Below are positions 10,482-20,364 of a stretch of DNA of 64,000 bases, one piece after another. The stretch lies in contig CM028377.1 of the NCBI GenBank assembly GCA_013146195.2, forward strand, positions 35,097,632 through 35,161,631, given 5' to 3'. The notes under the pieces were generated by a model. That model was not told the DNA's origin. It saw only the letters and a list, made by a program, of their open reading frames with translations, and made no database searches. Numbering within the stretch: position 1 is the first letter of the stretch; every line of letters starts with the position of its first letter. This DNA is from Codonopsis lanceolata. Taxonomy: Eukaryota > Streptophyta > Magnoliopsida > Asterales > Campanulaceae. The translations under genes were made by a program, and so were the position numbers.

Positions 10482-11354
10482 GGGTAAAATTCTGGCCGGT
10501 CCTTTTTAAAAAGTGTTTAACCCCAAAAGTTCATTGTTCTTTTTTTTCAACCGCAAAAGACCACTTTTCGAAATATTGTTCCAAAAATATCATCGTCACC
10601 TTCAACAGCTCCGACAACACACTTTGGATTCGAAAATCACCATTATTGCGCAACGAAACGAGAATCGACCTGTCCGGTTAGGTCGTGGGGGCAACGCCCC
10701 TTCGTGGAGGTTTGGAGGCAATGCCCCCGAAACGTAAATAAGTTTTCTGAATTATTAACTACGAAACTTTAATGAAAATGTGTTGGTTTGAAAGATTTTC
10801 ACATTAGGGATGAAGGCGAAGGAGGAAGAATAAAAAGACTTACGACGGAGGAGAAAGAAGAAGAAGACTGAGGACATGGTCTGTTTCATTACGATTTTAA
10901 ACCGTGGTGCAAATAGATTATAGACAATTAAACTATTGAACCGCGAGGCAAAAAATAATGTAATAAAATTGATGAATTGCGGTACAAACATTGAAGAATC
11001 GTGGTACAATTAGACTACACAATTAAACTATTGAACGGCGATGCAAAAAATAATGCATATATTTTTGAATCGTGGTGCATATATTTTTGAATCGCGGTGT
11101 ATAATTTTTTTGAATCGTGGTGCATAAAGTTTTGAATCACGGTACATTTTTATTTATTTTTAATCGTGGTGCATATTTTTTTTGAATCGTGGTGCATAAA
11201 TATTTGAATCGCGGTACATTTTCGTAACGTGCCTCAGGCTCATTAAGGGTATCACAGTCATTTTGCCGCCAAAATTGTCCTTTTTCGGTTGGAAAAAAAC
11301 ACGGTACTGGAGTGAATTAAAACTTTGAAATGTGGACTGACCTGCAATTATTAC
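10482..11354. mobile_element. MULE-like non-autonomous element, copy 1
   Basis: Flanked by the same nine bases, AAAATCTTA (10473-10481 and 11355-11363). Imperfect terminal inverted repeats: GGGTAAAATTCTGGCCGG at the left, GTAATAATTGCAGGTCAG on the minus strand at the right. The interior has a GC-rich fold-back (GGGGGCAACGCCCC, around 10688-10727). An array of degenerate GAATCGYGGTGCATA units (about 11010-11215) follows, and near the right end a CTCATTAAGGGTATC block. All of these recur in copies 2 to 4. No transposase is present. Confidence 0.7.
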
Positions 11355-11363
11355 AAAATCTTA

Positions 11364-12205
11364 GTCAAAAGTAGGCCAAGCCCGATTCAATTAAATTGGT
11401 TACTAATTAGGTCCACAATAATTAAATTAACTCAACCAATTATAATTGAGTGGGGATAACCACACCCCAATTCCTTATTTTTACACACCACTTAAAAATA
11501 TTACACAAATACCATCGAGTGAAAAGACCTAAAAACCACCTCCTACACTCCGATATTGTTCGGCCATGGCGTGATGAAATCGTCGAGGTTGGTTCGGACT
11601 TGGTGCGATGAAATGACTGAGGTTGGTTCGGCCACCATTAGATGCCGTGACATTGGAGATGAAGTCGGAGGGAGATGGTAGAAGATCGAGAGAAATTGGG
11701 ACAAAAGTTAACGTTGGATGACAATACGAGAAAAAAATTAGATTGGGGTGCACTTTGGGATTGAGTGGATACTTTGAGAGGTTATTTATATTTTGGCCAA
11801 ATAAAAATGGAATGCCTTGGGAATAAAAAAAATGTTAACACGGAAATAAATTAAGGGTCAAATTACTTATTTCCTCCCAAAGTATCCACTTAATCTCACT
11901 TTGGTACCCAACCTACATTTTGTGTCATTTCCGTATTTAATGTTGCCAATTTTCCCACTTTCACCCTAACAGTCGACGACCGTTACAAATCTCATGTTAT
12001 GTTGCACGTGTCTTCCACGTGATGGGTGATTTAGTCATTCACCTTAGGTGAATGGCAAGACCTTTTTCTTTCCATGTGTCGAAAGGTATGTAAAACAACA
12101 CACTACACTGCCAAGTTGACTTGCACGACAACCCGACGAAATAATTTCTACATTTAACTACTCAAGTTAATTTTTGTAGACTAAAGTAGGTATTTTACAT
12201 ATTAG
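11364..12205. other. Unassigned stretch with an inverted repeat
   Basis: No gene. A segment at about 11747-11785 (GGATTGAGTGGATACTTTG) is repeated in inverted form at about 11875-11920. This could be the facing ends of two degraded inverted-repeat elements or one small fold-back. A local direct duplication (GATGAAAT...GAGGTTGGTTCGG) lies at about 11573 and 11604. Confidence 0.4.
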
Positions 12206-12214
12206 TAAACAAAA

Positions 12215-12962
12215 AGGTCAAATTGTGGCTGGTACCTTTTTCCAAACTTATAACCCTCCGGCCCTCTTTTTTTTCAACTGTTAAAGTCCATTTTCGAAAT
12301 ATTATTCATAAAATACCTAGATTGTCACCTTCTACAGCTCCGACCAATACTTTAGAGTATGAAAATCATGATTGTTACGGGAACGAAACGGGGATCGACC
12401 TGCCGGGTCAAGTCGTAGGGGTCGAGGGGGCAGCGCCCTGGGGTGGGGGTTCGAGGGCAACGTCCCAAAAGGTAAATATTTTTTCCGATTCATTAAGTAC
12501 GATACTGAAATGGATCTGCAATGGGTTGGGGGATGTTTCAGAAGGGACGGAAGCGGATGAGGAGGAAGAAGAATGCTTACGACAGAGGAGGAGAAATAAG
12601 AAGGTGAAGGACATGAAGGTATGGTTCAATGTAATTTTGCAGCGCGATGAATCAATAATTGCAGCGCGATGCGTCAATTGGGTGATTGACTTGGTGCAGC
12701 GTGATGCATAAATTAATTAGGTAATTTGATTAAGGTAAATTTGGTGCAGTGCGATGCAAAATTAGATTAAGGTAATTTAAATGGATGCATGATGGTGCAA
12801 AAATTGATGCATTGCGATGCACATGGTAAGTGATCCGTAGCGTGCTTTCGGTTCATTAAGGATATCGTAGTCTTTTTACCCTAAAAGTGCATTTTTTCGA
12901 TTTAAAAAAGGGTATTGTATTTGTTAAAAACTTCAAAAATTGGACTGGCCTGCAATTTCTCC
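12215..12962. mobile_element. MULE-like non-autonomous element, copy 2
   Basis: Flanked by TAAACAAAA on both sides (12206-12214 and 12963-12971). Ends AGGTCAAATTGTGGCTGG and, on the minus strand, GGAGAAATTGCAGGCCAG. It shares with copy 1 the TTCGAAATATT block, the GC-rich GGTCGAGGGGGCAGCGCCC fold-back (12420-12470), GCGCGATGCA-type reiterated motifs (12637-12820) and the TTCATTAAGGATATC block. Confidence 0.75.
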
Positions 12963-12971
12963 TAAACAAAA

Positions 12972-14203
12972 TAATAAAAGGAAAAATATTTAGTCTTAGG
13001 TCTTCTGTAATAATCCGTAAGACGGAGTCACACTCTTTCATACCAACACACGATGTATTGGGTTAAGAAGATCCGTCTTGTAGCGCACTGACCCGAACTC
13101 CTAAATGGAATCCCAGGCCGGCACGTGAAACCCTTCTAAAAACACTACAAAACCTGTAAAACACAAAGCTATAAAAGCTCAACAACAACATCATCGACTT
13201 ACAACACAAGCTGGAAGGTACACAAAACCTCGAGCTAACACGCTCAGGAACAGCTGTACTAACAGATTATGCTACACCGACAACAAATAATACACAATAC
13301 TCCAAAGCTACACAACTCTAAATTGGCTCGACAACATTACATAACTCTATACAATCATCGTCCTCACCAACTATACAACAAGTAAACAGTTTACAACATG
13401 ACGGCTACCCAGGAGTACAGTCAACTAGCCCCACAAACTAGTCCCTCACCCCACCGCAATGAAACTTCATGGTAATTGCACACTAAAGAAAACAAATAAT
13501 GGGGTGAGTTGAAGACTAAGTAAGTGACTAGCGCAAGTACATGGCACGGTATTATACAATGTAGTTAAATGATAACATCACTTCAACACAATACCATAAG
13601 TAGTTAATAACAATGTGAGTCTAACCACCAGACTCGGTAAGTTTCTACTTTAACCACGTGGCATGCTATTATGCACATTCAGTCAACAATAATACGATGT
13701 TTATCATAAGTATATGAAAAGTATAAAACGTGTCCCACATAATCCTACGTCACATAAACCACGTAGCACGGGTAATAATCACATAAGTACAACGTAAGTA
13801 AACACATCTAAAAGAATATGAGTTCCATTTTTTAAAAATATTTAAAAATAAATGAGGAAAAATAAACAAGGAGGGGGACAATCAAGGAACAAGGAGCCTT
13901 ATCTCTAACAAAAATACTGGAAATAAATAAAACACTAAAAGAAGCCAAACATAAATTGTTATAGAGCGTTACAAAGAGACCACCACTGATCATGGTGGAG
14001 TGACCACCACTGTTTGGCTTTAGTTGCCCTAGTAAGTCTCTTATTTCCTACATGAAAGGCTTTACCCTTTGTCTTCTTGACAAGTTTGCGACACTGTTGT
14101 TGAAAAGCTCTATTGAAAATCTCTGGAACTTGATTCTGTAAGAGGGAAATAAATTAAATCATCTATAGATACTGAGCAAGTTAATTTACCTATCCCCTTT
14201 GTC
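12972..14203 (-). mobile_element. LTR-like fragment, probably gypsy
   Basis: No ORF. The block GAAAACAAATAATGGGGTGAG at about 13487-13507 matches in position and sequence a block in the neighbouring fragment at 14572 and, reversed, in the long LTR at 44660-44690. An internal dispersed motif (CACGTGGCATGCTATTAT / CATGGCACGGTATTATAC / CACGTAGCACGGGTAATAA) recurs three times around 13541, 13655 and 13755. Boundaries are not determined. Confidence 0.35.
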
Positions 14204-15600
14204 ATGCCCCAAAATCAAACCCCCAAGATGGAGTCTAAAATCGGGCATGATAACTCTAAACCACCTGTAAAACAGAAAAAAACAAAAAAAACAAAAAAAC
14301 AACAACAACTGGAAGAGCAAGCAGCAATTAGACGACGCTGCTATATATAAAAAACCAAAAGGAAGTACTATCCAGAGTTATACAAACTCCAACCAAACCA
14401 TACACAATGGGAAGACATCCAGTCTTCCACGTACCTAAAGAAGTTCTATACAACATTTGAAAGTTCTATACAGAGGTAGGTCGACAAACCCAAAACTACC
14501 CCAAATAATAATCCCTTTATCTCCGGAACTCCTGGACAACTCACGATCACTTTCTTGCATTGTTGTGATATAAGGAAAACAAATAAACAAACAAACAAAC
14601 AATGAGATTTAACTCAATAAGGTTCCACTATACTTACGCACGTTATAAATGGATGCATAATATCAAGCCTGCTATGATAACAGTTCTTATAGAGAGTTTA
14701 TAACATGTTATTTAACATTTAATCAATAAACAGTCACATAAAAATAGAATTACACACTTGAGGATATTAAGATTGAGATACATCTCCAATCATTCACTTC
14801 TGACCTTATAACCCATTGTTGTTGTAGTTCTCATCATTCGATCACTTTCAAGAGTATTAGATTATTACCAAGTCGACATGAGGCCAAGTCCCTACAACCT
14901 CAGCAGTCGTGCCACTAAAGAGTGTTACCTTCACCATGGCCAGTAGTGAAGGGTTGGGTCACATAGGGCTCCACCATTGACTCACACTGCCCTTCGCCCC
15001 ATGTCCAGCCGGGTTCGCCCCACACTTCCCTAAAAGATTGTTGTCACATAACAAACACCACCGGGTGTTCCAAGTATTGTTCACAAAGATTGTTCTTTTA
15101 TTGACTATTAAAACTGTAACGAATTCGACGAGCTATAAAGTAAACTCGACAACCACTTAACATTGAAAATTAATGTATATCACGTAATCTTGTTTATCCC
15201 AACTTGTGAACATGTTCAAAGGCACGACTCATCTTCAAATAATCAACAATATAACCAATTAATCACAAATTAGCTATCAAATAGCAATTCCATTTCACGT
15301 ATAACGAATATTGACCACGATATATAAATTATTGACTGTGCAACAATGAACATACATAAGCAAGTAGTTCCTTACCAAAAAGATAGAAATTCACCCGATT
15401 AAAATACACCAAAATAGCTTTAAAGTAACCCACGAGCTAAACCATATGCTTTCCCTGTGTTAGATTTAGGAAACAAGCTTTAATCGTAAATTATATATCA
15501 CAATCCTCTGTATGTATCTCTCAAAGTTACGTGCTGAATGAAGAAGACGTAGTAAGCTTGCAACTTATATAGTATGCTAAAACTCAAAATGGCAAAAGAA
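14204..15600 (-). mobile_element. LTR-like fragment with TATA box, minus strand
   Basis: Read on the minus strand it ends TTTGATTTTGGGGCATGACA at 14204, an LTR-type terminus. It carries a TATA-like CTATATAAGTTGC at about 15563-15575, placed as in an LTR promoter with a 1.36-kb downstream R/U5 region. The GGAAAACAAATAAACAAAC block (14574) followed by ATGAG links it to the other LTR-like fragments. No primer site follows the terminus, so it is probably a solo LTR or a fragment. Confidence 0.4.
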
Positions 15601-15774
15601 GAAAGCAAAGTGGGTCAACAATTTGCTAAGTCAAGGACGGCACAAGACTTCCAAAATATATACCAAACCCGCTTTAGGAAAATTATCTTATTTTACTGAA
15701 GTTTAGAATTGAAACCAAATCAGTAAATTGGCGTGGTCAAAATTTTCTTGTCTGGTTCGATTTTAAATAAAATT

Positions 15775-16252
15775 GGAGTAATTGTGGGCCGGTCCTCTTT
15801 CATGAGTTTTTTTTTAAATGTTTTTTTAACCGAAAAAAAAAACACTTTTTGATGTGAAAAAGACGATTATGATATTAATGAGCCAGATGTGCGCTAAGGA
15901 TCACTTACTCAACACACTGTGATACATCAATTTATTAATCACAATGCATTAATTTGAATCGTGATACACAAATTGGATTTGTGATGCATAAATTGGTTTC
16001 AATTGGGGTTCTGAAGCACAAATTGGATTCCCTATCCTTAAATTAGATTTTATTTTGTGGATTGCGATGCAAAATTGATGATGCCTAAAATCCCGATGTA
16101 CCAATAGGATTCGATTTGTGCATTGTGATGCAAAATCGATGCATGAAATGATACTTTGTGCGTACGTGTTCGGTTCATTAAGGGTATCATAGTATTTTAT
16201 CCCAAAAAATGCATTGAATTTTTTAAAAAAGGGACCGACCTAATTTCACCCC
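15775..16252. mobile_element. MULE-like non-autonomous element, copy 3
   Basis: Left end GGAGTAATTGTGGGCCGG; right end on the minus strand GTGAAATTAGGTCGGTCC. Flanks AATAAAATT and CAAAAAATT agree at 7 of 9 positions, so the target duplication is decayed or coincidental. The reiterated ATTGTGATGCATAAATT-type motif (15915-16150) and the TTCATTAAGGGTATCATAG block identify the family. The GC-rich segment of copies 1, 2 and 4 is missing, making this the shortest copy. Confidence 0.6.
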
Positions 16253-16260
16253 CAAAAAAT

Positions 16261-17350
16261 TACTCACCCCTAATTGTCGTTGTGGTGTAATTTATATCTT
16301 TCAAAGTAAAAACGATTGAGTTAAGGACATATCGGGTCCATCTAAATCTTTTGTATTTTAATTGTTCAAATAGTATAATCAAGGATAAGTCAGTCCCAAT
16401 TTTTTTTTTTAATAATGGAAATGTTATTTCTTTGAAACATATTTGTACTTCTGAATTTTTAAATGGAATCAAATGTTCTATATATGTTAATCATGTGTTG
16501 AATGAATGTTGGAACTTCAGTAATATTGCTAGGTAACATAAATATCATAATCTTAATCTTTGTGTTAAAATTATTTAACTAATTTATATATATTGAATTT
16601 ATAGTATTTAGTTACAATTATTTGTCTATTTTGTTAGCATTGATTTTATTTTTATTTTTATTTATATCAACGTATTAGTTATTTTATTTACTTAGAATTT
16701 TATTATGTGTTAGTGATAGTCGTAATAATTGTACATGTTCAACGAAAAATGTTGTATATAAAGAAGTATTCCAAATTTATAATAATTTTTTCAAATTTAT
16801 GTAATTTTCTTTCTTTTACTTTACTTTTTATTATAGTTTATTTATTTTGTATATATTAAAGTTTTTAATTGTATATTATTCAATTTTAATTAAGTAAATG
16901 ATTTTACACCTGTGTACAAACCGTACAACGGTGTATCACTAGTTGATATGAAATGTTATTTACTAAGTAGACTTCCACCAAGTGGACTAAAGAGTAGTAT
17001 ATAATATAATACTATTATAATTCTATACAAACTAAAATATTATTTTAAAGTTAACAAATTTGACTAGTCAAACTTAAACCAATTAATATAGTATAAAATT
17101 AATTCACAAATGTTAACAATCTGGTTATTACAATTCTAGCATTTCGGTCAACATAACATTTTAATACTGTAAAAATTGTCAACTATGTAACTTAGTTAAA
17201 TTTATTATAATAATAATATATGTATTGTCTAGTACCATATAATTAAAAAGTCAATAAAGTATTGCTTTGTCAATTATAACATGCACTAAAATAGATAATT
17301 ATGAGATAATTAAACTTACTAAAACATCGGACATTACACCCTTACTGCTC
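16261..17350. other. AT-rich sequence, no gene
   Basis: Long AT-rich stretch with no supportable coding region. A motif ACACCTGTGTACAAACCGTAC (16907) is reminiscent of the ACACCCGTACGTTAAATACA at 7730 and may be the end of an unrecognised repeat. Confidence 0.45.
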
Positions 17351-17388
17351 GAACCACTAAATGAGTGGATGTGGTCTCTTGTAAGACG

Positions 17389-17414
17389 GTCTTACGGATC
17401 CATATCCGTAAGAC
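17389..17414. repeat. Perfect 11-bp inverted repeat, 4-base loop
   Basis: GTCTTACGGAT, loop CCAT, ATCCGTAAGAC. Related ATCCGTAAGACGGA and AAACGGTCTCACAGG strings occur at about 13010 and 55775, suggesting the end of a short dispersed repeat. Confidence 0.8.
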
Positions 17415-17515
17415 GGATCTATCCTGGTTAAATGGGGGCAAAATTCAGAAATCTCAATGCAACCCCTTAGTTTTTGAAAATTAAAGCACCACCCATCATG
17501 TTTATATATGTAGAG

Positions 17516-18120
17516 TGTCACTTTTTTACTATTAACAGTGTCACTTTGTAGTATAAAATGTGTCACTTTTGGCCTTAGAAGTGTCACTTTGTATTTTTAA
17601 TGAAAATTATACATTTTCCCTAAAAAAAGTGTTATTTTTTGGGCTTAATTGTGTCACTTTTAGTCTTAAATGTGTTACTTTCACTTTGAAAAGTGTCTCA
17701 TTTTTTTTATAAATGAAAACCATTACGTTTGACATTAAAGTGTTACTTTATAACATTAAAAGTATCATTTTTTTAACATTAAATGTGTTAATTTTGACCC
17801 TACAATTGTCATTTTGTCTTATAAATAAAAATCGTCGTTATTGACCTTAAAAGTGTCACTTTTTAGCATTGAAAGTGTCATGTTTTAGTATTAAATGTGT
17901 CACTTTTGGCAGTCAACGTTAGTTTTAAAGTGACACTTTTTAGTATTAAATGTGTCACTTTTTAGTATTAAGAGTGTCACTTTTTAGTATTAAGAGTGTT
18001 ACTTTGTATTTTAATGAAAATTATAATAAATTTCCCTTTATAATGTCACTTTTAACCTTAAAATGTGTCACTTTTGTCGTTTCAATGTGTCACGTTTGGC
18101 GTTAAATATGTCATTTAGCA
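17516..18120. repeat. Degenerate minisatellite with GTGTCACTTTT core
   Basis: More than twenty imperfect copies of a roughly 20-25-base unit with core GTGTCACTTTTNRNMWTWA run head to tail. Neighbouring units at 17940-18005 are the most alike (TTTTTAGTATTAAGAGTGTCAC). There is no ORF of meaning. Confidence 0.8.
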
Positions 18121-18130
18121 TTTCGTCAAA

Positions 18131-18827
18131 GTCCATTAGGGTCTGTCAAGTATGCCAAGACAATTGATGCTAACAAATAGCTAACGGAACTGATAAAAGA
18201 TTAAAATGCAAGACGTGGGGAAACATAAGAATTTAGACGACAAACCTTGAAAGTGCAGTGACATCGGAGCAAAATGAGGAACTTCACATTAATATGCAAT
18301 ACGCTATATTTGCTTCGAACTCTACTCCCTGCCAGAAACCATGCTCCCTAGTTGTGCCTATCTAAACCCTTCTTGGAAGCATAACAAATACATCTACATT
18401 AATACATACACGAGCATACATTGGGTGTGATAAAGAAAGTGTGTGATCATCCACTCTTAGGAACTAACCCATTGTATTTCCAATTCTTTGGAGATATGAA
18501 GGATTGAAGAAAGGGAATGGAAGGTGATGTAATCTTACCCAAAAACAACGCGCGGATTATCCTTCATAAAAGCAAAATCTAATGATCATCGAAATGTTCT
18601 ATACATGCAAGAGTTAACCATATGGGACTCTATAGAAAGAGTCATGATCACGCCACAAAGATGGGGTGACTATGCTGGTGATCCACGTAATGTACCGAAG
18701 CTGACGTGTCCTTGACGAACGTCCACGTCGATATATGAGGGCATTTGATGTACCAAAATGAATAGGATATTTGGGCTTTGTGCTTGTTCTTGACCTTTGG
18801 TGACCTAAAATGAGACTACCATTAGGG
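18131..18827. other. No gene recognised
   Basis: Mixed-composition sequence outside the Tat LTR. No coding signature or repeat could be supported on either strand. Confidence 0.4.
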
Positions 18828-19490
18828 TGTCGGGGGTTTTCCCAGCTACAGCCTTCCGGTGTGAAAGTCAGTAATCAAGGAATATAAGTGCCGGAGCTAG
18901 GCGTTCCCTTAAGCTTTCGGTGATTGTGTATATATTGCTTAGTTCTTGAATGTAATTGTGAGCATGGTTGATCAAGTGAACTTACCTTTCTTGTAAGGGA
19001 AGCTTCCTTTTATAGTAGTGTCCCTTGGGGATCATGATTGACGTAAGGGCCCTTAGCCATGGGGACCTGTTGCTGGTCGACTAGTTGGCAGCTCCTTATT
19101 GGTTGATGGCCTATGGATAGCCTTACATAGTGGGTGGTTGCTTACTAGCCAAGTTATATCTTTTCTTTTTGTGTAAGGGCCTGTCACTTGGTCGTCTAGC
19201 TATCAATTTCTCACTGGTTGGCTTATGCTTGCATGGATGACACGTGTCATCCAATTAGGATCTGACATCTGGTAATTACTTGATCGGTGTAGTTGAGTGT
19301 CGAGCATGGGTGTTCCTTGCTTTGGTGCTCGCTCTTGCGCGACTCCTGGATTGACCTTCGTTCGTTCCGAGGATACTTGTTCAGCAGACGAGTAATGATC
19401 GGCCATAGTCGGTCCTTAAGTTCGAGGGGTTTGAGGGATGGGCCCCAAATGTGCCTAACCACGTAGGAGGACCTAGGTTGGGTCCCTTCA
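18828..19490 (-). mobile_element. 3' LTR of a Tat-lineage gypsy element
   Basis: On the minus strand the LTR would start TGAAGGGACCCAACC at 19490, immediately after a purine-rich CGGGGGCTAT. It contains a TATA box (ACTATAAAAGG, around 19008-19018) and would end CCCCCGACA at 18828. The upper boundary is well supported by the polypurine tract. The lower is chosen only because it gives a TG...CA pair. The element's other LTR is not in this stretch, because a copia element interrupts it at about 25 kb. Confidence 0.5.
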
Positions 19491-19500
19491 ATAGCCCCCG
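19491..19500 (-). promoter_or_regulatory. Polypurine tract of the Tat element
   Basis: Minus-strand CGGGGGCTAT directly precedes the LTR start. It would prime plus-strand DNA synthesis. Confidence 0.55.
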
Positions 19501-19929
19501 AGTTTCCAAGTGCGAGGATTTATCCTTAGCTTGGAAAGTATAATTGAGCCCTTCGTTCGTCTGTCGGGTATGTTTGATCTTTGTTTTGGTTTCCTCGGTT
19601 TTTTTTTGCTTTCTCGCTTATGGTCGTTCTTCGTCGTTTATTTTTGTTCGTTCGAGCGTGCTCGAGCTTTAAAGTCGAGGATGAATTCAGAGTTATTAGT
19701 GGAATTTATCTGGGAAATTGGTCCGACGTTTATATTAAATACACGGTTATCGAGGGGTCGTAGGTAATCATTTCTTTTTTACTATTCATAAATAGTGACG
19801 TCGTCATTCTTTAAAACGTCGTCGGATTGTGCCCACAATTTTGCACGTACTCGCCATGTGTCGGTTTGGGAGTGGGTAGGTAGGATCCGCGTGTTTTCTA
19901 GTCGGGTCGACCCGACGTCCTCGGGTCTG

Positions 19930-19937
19930 TATAAAAG
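19930..19937 (+). promoter_or_regulatory. TATA box for the antisense extra ORF
   Basis: TATAAAAG in the context GGTCTGTATAAAAGTCACGG, on the strand opposite to the Tat element's own genes and about 430 bases upstream of the first plausible start codon. Pyrimidine-rich leader sequence follows. Its position between LTR and ORF suggests that the ORF has its own promoter. Confidence 0.5.
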
Positions 19938-20364
19938 TCACGGCTTCCGGCTTGTTCCATATGTTTTCGTTATTTCTACATTTTCCCTCTAAAAATCCTA
20001 CCTTTTGTGAAGGCGAAGCAGAACTCTCTTGCCGATTTCCTTCCTTTCTCCATTTCTAGCCATTATTCTACCTTATACTCTAGTTTCTCAAGTTCGCCTT
20101 CTTCCCCTCTTTTGTTTGAAGTTAATATTTCGCGTTTTTGTGCTTGTTTTGACTTAGTTTTTGGGTTTATAGCGTTTTTCGGTGAGACAATCGCCGTTTC
20201 TGTTATCCCAGTGCTAATTCCAGTGACCTTTCCTTTTCCAGATCCTCGGTGATTTCATTATTCCTTCCTCGCTCAATTTCTACTCGTAGGTATTTGCCCC
20301 TTTTTGTTTGCTATTTTCAGTTTTCAATTTCAAAGGTTTTTAGGGTTTTTAGACTTCATGAGAT

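Noticed and set aside
12223..12711. 162-codon open frame over MULE-like copy 2
   Set aside because: It runs over the non-coding internal array and GC-rich fold-back, has no recognisable domain, and the frame is not kept in copies 1, 3 or 4.
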